From the NCBI RefSeq assembly GCF_029633865.1, contig NC_079223.1:8235839-8299838 (forward strand): a DNA stretch of 64,000 nt, written 5' to 3'. Below the pieces are notes generated by a model. It was not told where the DNA came from. It saw only the letters and a list, made by a program, of their open reading frames with translations, and made no database searches. A program made the translations under genes and the position numbers. The DNA is from Lampris incognitus (taxonomy: Eukaryota > Chordata > Actinopteri > Lampriformes > Lampridae). Positions 1 to 12,172 of the stretch are shown piece after piece; positions within the stretch are counted from its first letter, which is position 1, and the number at the start of each line of letters is the position of its first letter.

Positions 1-131
1 CTGGCGCTGGATCGGCTGGGAGAGCTGGCGCTGGATCGGCTGGGAGAGCTCGGTCCGCTGCGTCCTGTGGGCCCAGGGACCGCGGCCCTGGCTGAAGCTG
101 TGCCCGAACAGGAAACACCGAGGGCGGTCTG
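1..131 (+). other. Short open frame with 24-bp tandem duplication, unassigned
   Basis: The first 48 bases are two copies of a 24-bp unit beginning CTGGCGCTGGATCGG. Frame 1 stays open from base 1 to a TGA near 129-131. It could be the tail of an exon that begins outside the window, or plain GC-rich intergenic DNA. I recognise no protein family and see no splice or poly(A) evidence, so no gene is claimed. Confidence 0.15.
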
Positions 132-205
132 ACAGGACGCGGAAGCGGGGCAGGCTAAGCTAACTGCTAGCCCGTGCGGACCAGAGGTTCCGACCCAGAT
201 AGCAC

Positions 206-560
206 CCGGATGTGGGCCACTTCGGGCAGTGATGCGGCACTGATGGCCTCCTTCTGGCCCTGAAAAAATGGATGTGAGCCTGAAGCGGCCCACATGTATA
301 ACAGCAAATATGGCCCAAATGTGCCAAATCACATGTGGGCCTTTTTTGGCAAAGACACGGTGCTCTGGGCAACATGTGATCTGGATGTGGCCCTGAAGTG
401 GCCCGTGTGGTAAATGGTGAATATGGCCCAAATATCACAAAACTGATATGGGCCACCTTTGGCAAATATGTGGCGCATGCAGCATTGTTGTGGCTTGGTT
501 CTGGCCCAGATCTGGCAAACAGGGGTGGACCGTCCAGGTGCCATCATGCCACGCGGTACG
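206..560. repeat. Dispersed repeat family R, copy 1 (ATATGGGCCAC-rich)
   Basis: The segment contains recurring words such as ATGTGGGCCAC, CTGAAGTGGCCC and GGTGAATATGGCCC. The same sequence recurs at 43630-43740 plus 44213-44462, where it is split by a CACTA-like MITE, so this is a dispersed repeat. Both strands show short open frames but these are not genes. It ends directly against the 18-bp minisatellite that follows. Confidence 0.7.
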
Positions 561-567
561 TGGATAC

Positions 568-1392
568 GTGTCTTAGTTTGGATATGTGTGTTAGTTTGGG
601 TATGTGTGTTAGTTTGGGTATGTGTGTTAGTTTGGATATGTGTGTTAGTGTGGATATGTGTGTTAGTTTGGATATGTGTGTTAGCTTGGATATGTGTGTT
701 AGTTTGGATATGTGTGTTAGCTTGGATATGTGTGTTAGTTTGGATATGTGTGCTAGTTTGGATATGTGTGTTAGTTTGGATATGTGTGTTAGTTTGGATA
801 TGTGTGTTAGTTTGGATATGTGTGTTAGTTTGGATATGTGTGTTAGTTTGGATATGTGTGTTAGTTTGGATATGTGTGTTAGTTTGGATATGTGTGCTAG
901 TTTGGATATGTGTGTTAGTTTGGGTATGTGTGTTAGTTTGGATATGTGTGTTAGTTTGGATATGTGTGTTAGTTTGGATATGTGTGTTAGTTTGGATATG
1001 TGTGTTAGTTTGGATATGTGTGCTAGTTTGGATATGTGTGTTAGTTTGGATATGTGTGTTAGTTTGGATATGTGTGTTAGTTTGGATATGTGTGTTAGTT
1101 TGGATATGTGTGCTAGTTTGGATATGTGTGTTAGTTTGGATATATGTGTTAGTTTGGATATGTGTGCTAGTTTGGATATGTGTGCTAGTTTGGATATGTG
1201 TGCTAGTTTGGATATGTGTGCTAGTTTGGATATGTGTGTTAGTTTGGATATATGTGTGTTAGTTTGGATATGTGTGTTAGTTTGGATATGTGTGTTAGTT
1301 TGGATATGTGTGTTAGTTTGGATATGTGTGTTAGTTTGGATATGTGTGCTAGTTTGGATATGTGTGTTAGTTTGGAAATACGTGTCCTTCTA
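568..1392. repeat. 18-bp minisatellite, about 45 copies
   Basis: Unit TTAGTTTGGATATGTGTG is repeated with scattered single-base changes (TTAG/CTAG, GGATATG/GGGTATG). A 2-bp insertion near 1250 (GATATATGTGTG) shifts the frame. Because 18 is divisible by 3, long frames reading a six-residue repeat stay open; this is a by-product of the repeat and not coding evidence. Confidence 0.95.
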
Positions 1393-1431
1393 GTTTCTGG
1401 ATGTGTTTTTGTCTTTGTGTTGCACTACTGG

Positions 1432-1432
<1 letters not shown>

Positions 1433-1492
<60 letters not shown>
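1433..1492. repeat. (TG)n microsatellite
   Basis: About 30 uninterrupted TG dinucleotides. Confidence 0.98.
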
Positions 1493-1493
<1 letters not shown>

Positions 1494-2358
1494 TGTTTCG
1501 TTTCATTTCATGTGTGCAGGTGCACGGCAGGAGATGACAGCGTGTCCCTGGGTGGGGTTGTGATGGAGGCCGGGGGGACTGACGCCATGTGCGCGGCATC
1601 GCGGCGTTGTGATGAGCAGCGGCCACGTGGTGTCCGGCCTCGTGTCGTGAACATCCTCATATTGATATTCTATCGGTTGTGTTGCTCAGCTCAGCAAACG
1701 CAGATGGAGTACTCCGGCTGTATACGCACACGCGCGCGACGTTTCTGTCACGTGACGGTGTGTGTGTGTGACAGGCTGCGCATGACGTCACTCAGCCGTA
1801 AGTGACGGCCTAGTTGTCGCCCTGCTGGTGTGTGTTTGCGGCTCCAGCGCTGGTCGACGCTTAAGCGAGGCGCAGTTCCGCGCTATAGAAATGGCGGTGG
1901 AGGTGGCGGACGGGAGGGAGGAGGGGAGGGGAGGGAGGGAGGGCGTCGTCTGGCTCTGGAGGAGCCGGTGGTATTGTCATCGGCTTTGTGTGGGGATGCG
2001 GCGCGGCTCGCGAGGCGGTGAGGTCATGGCTCACGTCCCCCGCTTGCGTCACCAGCCGGAGTGCAGAATGTGACTCCTGCTGCAGGACGTCCGCAGCTGC
2101 CGCTCCGCTCCCGCTGCCGCCCGTGTCGAAGGCACACGGACCCCAACTGCGGATCACGTGTTGGTGTTCCGCCACCGAGTCGGACGAAAAAGCGAGTCGC
2201 CAAACACTCATTTTAAGAGATTAGGAAAAACAAACAAAAAAAAAATCTTGGTAAATTTCACCGATTTGTGACGATTTTTCACAAGATGATTTGCAGGATT
2301 TCCTACCGGAGCCTTCGAACTGGATGATATTCACAGCCGTGCAAAAACACATGTCATC
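1493..2358. other. Unique-looking upstream DNA, no gene seen
   Basis: Moderately GC-rich, non-repetitive sequence. Short frames occur on both strands but none resembles a known family and none shows exon structure. A G-rich purine stretch sits near 1900-1945. Confidence 0.5.
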
Positions 2359-2694
2359 TGTGTGCGCGCGTGCGCGTGTGCAGCCACGTGCTTGACTATC
2401 CGTGTGCGTGCGTGTGCGTGCATGTGTTCAGCCATATGCTTGTCTATACATGTGTGTGTGCGTGTGCATGCGTGTGCGTGCGTGCAGCCACATACTTGTC
2501 TATCCATGTGCGTGTGCGTGCGTGTGTGTATGTGCGTGCATGCGTGCAGCAGCAGCCATATGCTTGTCTATCCATGTGTGTGTGCGTGTGCGTGCGTGCA
2601 TGTGCTTGTGTGTGTGCAGCCACATGCTTGACTATCCATGTATGTATGTGCATGCGTGTGCACGCGTGTGCGTGCAGCCACATACTTGTCTATC

Positions 2695-2728
<34 letters not shown>

Positions 2729-2870
2729 TCTCTGTGTGTTTACGTGCATGTGTATGTATGTGCGTGTGTGCAGCGACACGCGTGTCTATCCATGTGTGTG
2801 TATCTGCGTGCGCGCGCGCGCGAGTTTGTGTGTGCGCTTGCCGCCACACGCTCGTCTAGCCACGCTGGCA
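2359..2870. repeat. TG-rich irregular minisatellite
   Basis: Alternating purine-pyrimidine sequence (TGTGCGTG) is punctuated about eight times by a word close to CAGCCACATACTTGTCTATC, at irregular spacing. This is a degenerate higher-order array. Alternating TG/CG tracts of this kind can adopt Z-DNA. Confidence 0.85.
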
Positions 2871-3148
2871 TGTGTGTAACGTGCCCATCTGAGGACGCTT
2901 AGTTGACCTTTTGTTTTGCCTGTATTATTTAGTTTTTCCAGACTGCAAAGTCAAACGTTTCACGCGTCTGAGTGACGTCATTAAAGCAGTTAGCGGTGTG
3001 TGTGTGTGGGGGGCGGGGAGTTTGCCTTAAGACCTTTGACCATATGCTAATCACGTGACATCATCCTAATCACCTCCCGCAATAAGGAGTGTGACGAGCC
3101 CGGGTCAGGCGTGGGGCCGGTAGTCATGCTGACCTGCAGCGGTGTTAG
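2871..3148. other. Upstream spacer, no gene seen
   Basis: Short single-copy stretch with no recognisable feature. Confidence 0.4.

Positions 3149-3212
<64 letters not shown>
3149..3212. repeat. (TG)n microsatellite
   Basis: About 31 TG dinucleotides without interruption. Confidence 0.98.
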
Positions 3213-3215
<3 letters not shown>

Positions 3216-3983
3216 CAGATGTATCCACGGGGATTATATCTGCTGCAGATTATTCCAGAAAGGCCGCTTATGTGGATATTTATGTCTGTGTTTGTCAGAG
3301 AGAATTATATGGTGAGGATACAGTGCAATTATTATGCAGCGCCGTCTAATCCTTACCTCGAGCGTTTATTATCAAATTCTGTGTGCGCATTTAGCAAAAC
3401 ACGTTTTACATATATATAAAATATATATATCAATATAAACTGTATAAATATATATAATGTACACGCCACAGCTGAATTTGATCCATGTAGAGTCTTGTAT
3501 TTATACTGTCATATTCAATGTTATTCTCTAACTGTGCTCACAATATTTTGAGCATTTTGCAATATTTTTTTTTTGACAAACCGGGGCTCTTGGTGTCCCC
3601 AAAATACCAGAATAAGGTGCACAATGCAAATAAAATAACGACTAATAATTGCAATTAGATTTGCCCCGGAGGGCCACGTGCCGATTGTTGATAAATGCCT
3701 CGAGAGATTTGTTGTTTTGTCTGGCAAATCGCTGCACCTAAAAATCATTAGAAAAATAATGATAATTATAATTTCATCACAAAATGTAAAAATTCAGACT
3801 TGTGATTCTGTGTGTTGCTGCTGTTGTCATGTGCACCAGGGTAGTCTTGCACGGCGGGGTGGCGTGCTGGATTGTATTTCCGCTTTGAGGCGAATAAAAT
3901 ATAGTCCTAGCGTGCTAATCTGAGCGTCATTAAATGGTGCAGTTTATGTGTGCAATGCACATAAATTATGGTAGTACATTTTA

Positions 3984-3984
<1 letters not shown>
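3213..3984. other. AT-rich upstream DNA, no gene seen
   Basis: AT-rich, with a TATATA-rich patch at 3408-3460. No open frame of note and no known repeat recognised. Confidence 0.45.

Positions 3985-4046
<62 letters not shown>
3985..4046. repeat. (TG)n microsatellite
   Basis: About 30 TG dinucleotides. Confidence 0.98.
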
Positions 4047-5360
4047 TGGCACGGGAGTTGAGGCAGGCATAATTTGTGCCAGCTCTGTGACGTAGGGGAC
4101 ATGAGGCCCAGGCAGCGCTGTGAGTGGCAGTAACAGCGTCTCCTGCTCGACTCTGCCCCATCTCTGACTTCATTGGCTCCAGTTCTGACGCAGATACCCC
4201 CCCCTCTCTCTCCCACCACCACCACCACCCCCAACCCCACCCTGCACTCCCTTTTGCACTTTTTTCATCACTGTTTTTTTTTCCTTTCCCTTCCTTCACC
4301 CATTTAGATGGCTTTTTGATTCATACGCTTTCTGCAGTCCCCCCCCCTCACACTGCAGCACTCCCCACATCTCAGCGTCACATATCTGCACCACCTGCCC
4401 CCTCTCTGCTACGCCCCCCCCCTCCTTCTCTCCTGGTCCATCCCTTTGCATGGCCTTCCAGTGTTAAAATGCACCGTGCACGTGGTTTCCTGGCATGCAG
4501 CAGCACAGACGCTGTCAGCCTCTCTGCCGTTTATTCTGCTTCATCCACCTCGAGCCCACATGTGAAATAAATTGTGCGTTGCAGTGTGTGTGCATGTGTG
4601 CATGTGTGTGTGTGTGTGTGCGTGCTGGCAAACGGTAGCCCACCAGTCAGCCGCATTAGGCGCGTCAAAATGTGCAGCGGATGATTTTCATGAAAGCATT
4701 AAGTATGTCAGCTCGCTGACGTCATCCGGTCCCTTTAGACGCTCTCTCAGTGTGCTCCTTTTAGGTGCGTCTATAAAACCCCAAACTGTCGGCCTTCGGA
4801 GAAGCTGCCGGCCGCTGGGAGAGAGAGAGAGAGAAAAGCAAAACGGCTCGCTCAAGGAGAGAGAAAATTACAGGTGTGATGAAGGGAAGCCGAACAAGTA
4901 CGAACGTATTTGCCGCCGCGCAGCCCTCTGGCTTGCAGGCCGGCTAGCCGTGTGCTCCGGTACACGGTTAAAGATGTGTTTCCGTGCACTCGTTTCATGT
5001 GGAATGGCAGCTGGTTGGCTTCCAGCCTTGGCATTTAGCTCGAAACCATCTGGGTATAGTAGCGGAGATGTACATTTTGTACATTTTTCATCTTCGCGTC
5101 TTCCTCGTAGTGTGCAGGATGGGGCGAAGGGACCGTCCACAAATGGCTGGTTTTGCTGTCAGACTAATGTTCTTGAAGATGTATGCATAATGATGCATGA
5201 TGATAACATGCAGTCCAGATGATCGCCCTACTCAGAACAGCCCGGATATTACGACGAGTACTGTCAATCAAGTGACATCTGCCCTGTAGTGCCTCAGGTC
5301 CGTAGTTTGGACCCGGCTCTACAGGATGTAAAACAGGAAACTAGAAAGAAATAATAATAA
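4047..5360. other. Upstream DNA with C-rich and CT-rich patches, no gene seen
   Basis: Pyrimidine-rich 4195-4440, then ordinary sequence. Frames of up to 216 codons are open here but contain no recognisable domain and overlap TG-rich low-complexity DNA, so no gene is called. Confidence 0.4.
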
Positions 5361-5375
5361 TAATAATAATAATAG

Positions 5376-5440
5376 GCTCCAGCATCCCTGCAACCCTGAA
5401 AGCAGGATAAGTGGTTTGGATAATGGATGGGTGGATAATA
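5376..5440 (-). repeat. Fragment of a dispersed fish repeat
   Basis: The words GGCTCCAGCATCCC, CCTGAAAGCAGGATAAG and GGATAATGGATGG are the reverse complement of the start of the longer copy at 7290-7656. A short ATA/AAT microsatellite precedes it. Confidence 0.6.
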
Positions 5441-5612
5441 ATTAATAAAATAAATAAAAATAATTTGAAAAATAAAAATACAATCACCCCTCAAAATTCA
5501 GTAACAATAGCATTCAGTACACAGTTCCACCTCTGTGTCCTTGTTGACCAAGCCACAAATGGGCCCCAGGTAAGCTCAAATTGGTCCATCTCGTCCCAAA
5601 GAGAGTTTGAGA

Positions 5613-6225
5613 CCCTCTCATAGCTAGCCAGCTGAGCCGTATTTGTGGCCCACTCTTCATAGGCCCTCTCATAGCTAGCCAGCTGAGCCGTATTTGTGGC
5701 CCACTCTTCATAGGCCCTCTCATAGCTAGCCAGCTGAGCCGTATTTGTGGCCCACTCTTCATAGACCCTCTCATAGCTAGCCACCTGAGCCGTATTTGTT
5801 GCCCACTCTTCATAGACCCTCTCATAGCTAGCCGGCTGAGCCGTATTTGTGGCCCACTCTTCATAGACCCTCTCATAGCTAGCCGGCTGAGCCATATTTG
5901 TAGCCCACTCTTCATAGGCCCTCTCATAGCTAGCCAGCTGAACCATATTTGTGGCCCACTCTTCATAGACCCTCTCATAGCTAGACAGCTGAGCCATATT
6001 TGTGGCCCACTCTTCATAGGCCCTCTCATAGCTAGCCAGCTGAGCCATATTTGTGGCCCACCCTTCATAGACCCTCTCATAGCTAGCCAGCTGAGCCGTA
6101 TTTGTGGCCCACCCCTCATAGACCCTCTCATAGCTAGCCAGCTGAGCCGTATTTGTGGCCCACTCTTCATAGACCCTCTCATGGCTAGCCAGCTGAGCCA
6201 TATTTGTGGCCCACTCCTCATAGGG
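5613..6225. repeat. 51-bp minisatellite, about 12 copies
   Basis: Unit of 51 bp containing CTCTCATAGCTAGCCAGCTG, then GAGCCGTATTTGTGGCCC and ACTCTTCATAG. Copies differ by a few substitutions (GAC/GGC, CGT/CAT). Since 51 is 17 codons, two minus-strand frames of about 235 codons remain open. The repeat is in non-genic DNA with no start context or splice signals, so it is treated as a minisatellite. Confidence 0.93.
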
Positions 6226-7289
6226 ACTAACAGTCAGACCAATATTCTGGCTGTGGCGCTTAGCAGTGTTTTAATGTTTAGCGACATGGATTAAAGGGCG
6301 TAAATCACACAACCATACAGTAATTTAGTCATTTATCTGTAACATTACCACATGTAGTCTGTGGTGAATGCTGCGTACCGTGGCTGATTGGTAGAAATAT
6401 TACAGGATTGTCAGCGCCGTGTGGTATGGGACCGGATCAGGGTTGTCGAAATATATTTTCATCAACCCCCGTTTGACGGGCGAATTACAAATGGGAAACT
6501 CCGTGTATTTATACTGCGACGGAGCATAAATCCCCGGCCTTCCTGGTCACAAACGAGCCTCGGAACCTTCTAATGTCTCATCGTTACTGTTTATTACAGC
6601 CTCAAGTCCGACGTTTCGTGCATCCGATGAGACAGAATGAGGAGGCTTTGCAGGACTCCGTCAGACGGACCCACCCCTCCTGGCTTTGTCTTCGTGCACG
6701 CTCAGCGACGACGCCGTATCCAGACGAGCCGACTCGACCTTCTCCCGGGTCCGTCCGAGCGGCGAGGTCCAGCCGCCGGTCTTTACGCCGTGTGTTTGCC
6801 GGCGCTTGAATTCTTTCCACTAACACGTCCCCTCAGTGTTAAGCTTTTGTCTGACAAATAATCGCCATTAGAGAGGTCAGGGAGAGTCCGAGTCAGACGG
6901 TAGGAGACCTTGGAAAGTTGATTAGCCAAATGTGCATGGCCAAAAGTGTTTTTGACAAATTGCTTCTTTCTTTTTTTGTTTTTTTTGTTGCCAATTTCTC
7001 TCTTGTGCGGCTCAAAGGGACACACACACATTTGGGCCCTTGCGGAGATCCTTGTCTCGTCGAGGTCTCGTGGCACAGTGTGCATGACCGAGACCGTGAA
7101 GTGCAGACTGATCAAAGAGACCTTTATGATTTATCACACTCGTAGCTCTATTCTTTGCTGGATTAGCCTATTTTTACACTACAGCTGTATTCCTTCAGTT
7201 TCCATGACGCTTTCATGCAGACGCCGTTTCTGGGGTCCGTGTAGCTGTGAGGCCCGTGAAATTAGCTGCTCTGTGCATGGATACGAGTC
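6226..7289. other. Upstream DNA, no gene seen
   Basis: Mixed-composition single-copy-like sequence. Short frames on both strands, none recognisable. Confidence 0.45.
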
Positions 7290-7656
7290 CCATCCGTCCG
7301 TTATCCGAACCGCTCATCCTGCTCTCAGGGTCGGGGGGATGCTGGAGCCTATCCCAGCAGTCACTGGGTGGCGGGGGGGAGACACCCTGGACAGGCCGCC
7401 AGGCCATCACACAGGGCCCCCACACACACACACACACACACATTCATGCCTAGGGACAATTTAGCACGGCCGAGTCACCTGACCTGCATGTCTTTGGACT
7501 GTGGGAGGAACCCGGAGCCCCCCGGAGGAAACCCACACAGACACGGGGAGGACATGCAAACTCCACACGGAGGACGACCCGGGACGACCCCCGAGGTTGG
7601 ACTACCCCGGGGGCTCGAACCCAGGGCCTTCTCGCTGTGAGGCCACCGCGCCGCCG
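7290..7656 (+). repeat. Dispersed fish repeat, near full-length copy
   Basis: Begins near CCGTTATCCGAACCGC and runs through CTGGAGCCTATCCCAGCAG, GACACCCTGGACAGGCC, an internal CA run (7421-7440), CTTTGGACTGTGGGAGG and CATGCAAACTCCACACGG. I recognise this as an element seen widely in teleost genomes but do not assign it to a named family. Reverse-oriented fragments occur at 5376-5440 and 23958-24060. Confidence 0.75.
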
Positions 7657-9330
7657 GATACGAGCCCCGCCTTCGTTAAAGCATCGATTCTGAGGCGGCT
7701 CTGTGCAAAACATTTTGTTCTAGCTGTGCTTGCGCGGCGAGAGATGTGACGCCACATGCACACACGAGTCGCAATCCCAATCATAATAAACCCTTTTTTT
7801 GAATTTTTTTATTAGCGCATGCTATATTTGAACATACACATGAGGACTTTGGGTGTGTTGCTCACATGAGGCGCATAAGACATAGGGGAGCATTATAAAG
7901 CACATCAGCTAAGACGAGCTGCAAAGGGGAGAGGAGCCATGCGGGGAAGAATGGGCCTTTTGTGTGCCGAGTGCCAGAAGAGCATCAAACAAGTTGGCAA
8001 ACCGGGAGAACTCGTCAGTAGCGGATCCCTTCTATACAGTACGTGCAGATGGGCGGAAGGGAGCCGCGATGATACGCGCGGGTCCGCCGCCGAGCGGGTC
8101 GCTTTTAATAAAATGCAGACCAACCAAGCGGCGAGCCGAGCCGGCGAGGCGCCGGAAGCCTGCCGTCCCGGGGTCAACATGCGAGATGCTGTTCGACTAG
8201 TTCGCCCGGCGAGCCGGAGGAGAGCAGGGCCAGATAGGACCACCCACCAAGAATTTACTCTCGACATTTGCATTTCTCCTCCCGAAGTGCCGACCGTCCC
8301 GGTTAGCTCCGTGCTCCTCGGGTTGGTGTTTGTTTGCAGGAAGGGGTCAGGGGGGAGAAAAGAAAGGGGGTACACAAGTGAGCAGATTCACACCCGAGCC
8401 ACACAGAACGGAGTCGCCTCTATCTGGGCTCTAATTACCTAATGATCTTTTTGTTTTCTTAAAACGGACAACACAACTCCGGCGTACGAAACTACAGACG
8501 AACAATTAAAGGGTTCGATGATTGGGAAAAAAATGACCTCAAAAGCTAAGAAGAGGAAAAAAATGTGCTGGGGGGGAGGGGGGGGGAGAAAGATGGCTAC
8601 GGGATAATTAGTGATACCAATGGATTCCTGTGTTGGCGAGGTATTTCTCAGATACAAATCTCCGACCAAGATAGCTTCTTTCTTTTCTTTTTTTTTTTAG
8701 AGATGCCCCATGACTGTTTCCTCCTGCTGGTTTCATATTTCCCCTCTTTGTGACTATTTAGAAGACAAAGTACAGGGGGGAAAGGCGGGGGGGGTGGGGG
8801 TGGTGGGGGTGGGGGGTTATCAGTCAGCGAGGAAAGATGACATCTCTTCCTCCTGGGATCGAGAGCCTGTCGGAGAGAACAACAAGCCTCTCCTCCGGGT
8901 ACGTCTGATGTAGTGCAATCCGACTGCGGCAATTAATCTAAATAGCAATTATTCAGATGACAGAGAGGCAAGGTAACGATTTGCCGCGACGCTTATTTCC
9001 ATTAACCCAAATTGTGCACCCGGCTCGTATTCGTCCCGATGAATTACGGCGCGGCGACTTAACGGCGGGTTCCGCATTGCAGCTGCGTGCAAATAACGTG
9101 CAGGTCGCGGGCTGTGCGTGGACGTATAACCACTCTTTTGTTATATTGCGTCTTATGATGGATAAGAGTAAAACGGGCAGCGACCTGCTCATTGGCTGCC
9201 GAGTGAGTTGCGAGCGGGGCTGTGAAGATGTGCATAACTCCCTCAGCCCCCTAGGGACTCTGTATTTTCATGGGCCTGCCTCTGACGTCAATGCTCCGGC
9301 TGTCCTGTGGATTGTCAGAACAGACTATTC
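7657..9330. other. Upstream DNA, no gene; possible conserved non-coding segment at 8915-9080
   Basis: A 167-codon frame at 7939-8442 and a 165-codon frame at 8957-9454 are open but match no family I know; the second runs into a TG repeat. The part around 8930-9080 has clustered ATTA/TAAT words (CAATTAATCTAAATAGCAAT) in otherwise complex sequence, which resembles developmental non-coding elements. That is inference only. Confidence 0.35.
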
Positions 9331-9440
9331 AGTAGGGGGGGGGAGGGGGAGGGGGAGGGGGAGGGGGAGGGGGAGGGAGGTCTCTGTGGTGTGTGTGTGT
9401 GTGTGTGTGTGTGTCTGTGTGTGTCTGTACTTGTGTGCTT
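9331..9440. repeat. (GGGGGA)n followed by (TG)n
   Basis: GGGGGA units run to about 9380, followed by a TG run to about 9425. The G-runs could form a G-quadruplex on the + strand. A further G-rich stretch lies at 9557-9615. Confidence 0.9.
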
Positions 9441-9994
9441 GTGTTTGCATGTGATCTGTGAATGTTTCAATTCAGTCCGGGGTGTATGTGTGTGGTGAGC
9501 AAAAAAGCACATACCGTGCCTTGATTCAAAACTGTGCGTAAGTGGATAAGGTACGGGTCGGGGTGGGGGGGAGATGGGGCAGGGTTGTGGGGGGTGGGGT
9601 GGGGGTGGGGGTGGTGTGTTGGTTAGGCTGCGTGTGAACAAGTGCGTACACGTCTGAAGAACTGCAGTTCCTGCAGTGGAAGGGAGAAGGCCCGAGTCGC
9701 CGTGAGAGCCGGCGAGGACCGACGGCGTCCCTCCCGGTTCAGCCGTTGGGCCGCCGAGAGACGGCGGTGACGCTGCGCCCTCGCTGATGCCGCCGGAGCC
9801 GTGGGCGTCGCAAAACCCTTATGAAAGCAGATGGCGCTTCCTTCTTCTTCTGCTTTTCCATCTACACCTTTGAGAGTCCCTTACGTTCCCCTGTAACACA
9901 CGTGCCGTCCAGTCACAGCCGGATTTGAAAGTGGTTTCAAGAAAATATTGACAGAGAAAAGAGTCTGTCCAAGAGGATGAAGATCAAACAGGAC

Positions 9995-10272
9995 TGACTC
10001 TGTCTGTCTGCCTGTCTGACCGTCTGTCTGTCTGTCTGCCTGTCTGCCTGTCTGACTGTCTGTCTGCCTATCTGTCTGCCTGTCTGACCGTCTGTCTGTC
10101 TGTCTGCCTGTCTGCCTGCCTGTCTGTCTGTCTAACCATCTGTGTGCCTGTCTGTCTGCCTGTCTAACCATCTGTCTGCCAGTCTGTCTGACCGTCTGTC
10201 TGTCTGTCTGCCTGTCTGACCGTCTGTCTGTCTGTCTGTCTGCCTGCCTGTCTGTCTGTCTGTCTGTCTGCC

Positions 10273-10305
<33 letters not shown>

Positions 10306-10520
10306 TGTCTGTCTGTCTTGTCTGTCTGCCTGTCTGTCTGTCTGTCTGTCTGCCTGTCTGTCTGTCTGCCTGTCTGCCTGCCTGTCTGTCTGTCTGCCTG
10401 CCTATCTGTCTGTCTGCCTGCCTGCCTGCCTGCCTGTCTGCCTGCCTGCCTGTCTGTCTGTCTGTCTGTGTGTCTGTCTTGTCTGTCGAACCGTCTGTCT
10501 GCCTGCCTGTCTGTCTGCCA
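9995..10520. repeat. (TGTC/TGCC)n tetranucleotide microsatellite, about 525 bp
   Basis: Almost continuous CTGT and CTGC units with occasional GACC and ACCA variants. Open frames across it are low-complexity artefacts. Confidence 0.97.
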
Positions 10521-11760
10521 TGTTGTGTTATTCAGCTATGGTCGGTCTGTGTGTGTGTCTCACCTCAGGACCTATACCTACCTTTCCGTCTGTCACGTCC
10601 TCATCCATCTATCATGGCTGTGCCTTTGCAGGTCACCGGGAGGGAATTGAACATAGTTGCCGCACACTTGTGATCCTCAGTGCTGCCGCTGCCATACAAG
10701 TACCGTTGTCAACGGCCAGAGCGACGACGTACGTCGACGCCGCACGCCAGGCGAGCTTCCGTGAAAAAGTGCTTGAAGATATATTATGGCTAGAACGCCC
10801 GAAACACTTTGTTTACAACGTAGCAACATGTTGCCTTTGCTTTTGTTTGGTTTTCAAGTCAACATCAAAAATGACCATTTTAGCAATGTTAGCATTGTGT
10901 AGATTAGCAGCTCGGCTACGATGACATGCATCTTTCAATTGCAATAGAAATGTTCTCATCTTGTTAACTTGGGGCGCAGTCATATCCCTCTCGGCGGGCG
11001 CGCAGGGGTGCAGGTCGTAAGGGTGCCCTGCCCGGTCAGGGTGGCAGTCATCCTTCGTGGTCCAACACAGACTTGTTCTCGTTCCTCGTCCTCGGCTGTC
11101 TCCGCGTAAGCTCGTAAAGCTCCGGACATTCACTTTTCAGTGAACCTTGCAAAGAATTTGTTCGCCGTGTTATTTTTCCATGGGCAGGCTACGGCGGGCA
11201 TGACGGCGGAAGGCCGAGACGTGAGGCTGAAAGGACGGAGCTCTAAACCTCTTGAACTCCGAGCTCTCTTTTTTCCAAGTTTACTTCTTATTTTGCAGCG
11301 GGGGGGGGGGGTGTTTGTTTTCCCCCTGCTGCGTGTGACGGTCCAAATATCGTCCCTGATGTACTTGTTTACGATGACTCATAAACGTCGGTGTGGAGAG
11401 GATTGAGGCCGGCTGAAGCGGAGTTTTTTTTGTTTTTTTTTTGGTTGGGATATCCCAAATCCAAACGATAACATCTCTCCTCGCCCGGTTACACAGACGG
11501 TGACAGGAGGCAGGCGAGGTGGTACATGTTTGCATATTTTATGTCCCCCTTGAAAAGAGCTCCCGCATTGTGATCCGCAGCAGACTTCCCAGCCTCCTGG
11601 ACGGTGGCCTGCCTTTAATGCACGGCCAAATGCTGCACAGATGTCGTTCTGTTTGGAACGATCTCCCCAAATTAACGCGGGGCTTGCAGGGAAACGTCCA
11701 TAGGTAGCTTTTATTTGACACTCAAACCGGTTCGCGCTGAGTTTAAAGCCAGCTTTAACT
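10521..11760. other. Upstream DNA, no gene seen
   Basis: Single-copy-like sequence with homopolymer G at 11300-11310 and T-runs near 11425-11445. No recognisable coding segment. Confidence 0.4.
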
Positions 11761-11761
11761 G

Positions 11762-12172
11762 GGGGCGTCCGGGTAGCGTAGCGGTCTGTTCCGTTGCCCA
11801 CCGACACGGGGGTCGCCGGTTCGAATCCCAGTGCGACCTCCGGCTTGGTCCCTACAGACACAACTGGCCGTGTCTGCGGGTGGGAAGCCGGATGTGGGTA
11901 TGTGTCCTGGTCGCCGCACTAGCGCCTCCTCTGGTCGGTCGGGGCGCCTGTTCAGGCGATCTTCCCACGCGCTACGCCCCCCCCCTGGCGAAACTCCTCA
12001 CTGTCAGGTGAAAAGACTCGGCTGGCGACTCCACATGTATGGGAGGAGGCATGTGGTAGTCTGCAGCCCCCCCCCCCCGGATCGGCAGAGGGGGTGGAGC
12101 AGCGACCGGGACGGCTCGGAAGAGTGGGGTGATTGGCCGGGTACAATTGGGGAGAAAAATGGGGGGGGGGGC
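11762..12172 (+). mobile_element. tRNA-derived SINE, copy 1
   Basis: The head resembles a tRNA with an A-box-like TAGCGTAGCGG and a B-box-like GGTTCGAATCC, the two internal RNA polymerase III promoter elements. The body carries GGAAGCCGGATGTGGGTATG, GCGAAACTCCTCACTGTCAG and GGATCGGCAGAGGGGGTGG, shared with ten other copies in this window. The tail ends with ATTGGGGAGAAAAATGGGG. Imperfect TTTAACT words flank both ends, a possible target duplication. Confidence 0.9.

Noticed and set aside
568..1392. CRISPR-like array
   Set aside because: Units are contiguous with no unique spacers, and the DNA is vertebrate.
398..1563. Long + strand frames reading MCVSLD-type repeats
   Set aside because: Produced by an 18-bp minisatellite, with no exon signals; three frames are open simultaneously.
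7939..8442. 167-codon + strand frame in non-repetitive DNA
   Set aside because: No recognisable family, an overlapping opposite-strand frame of similar length, and no splice or transcript evidence.
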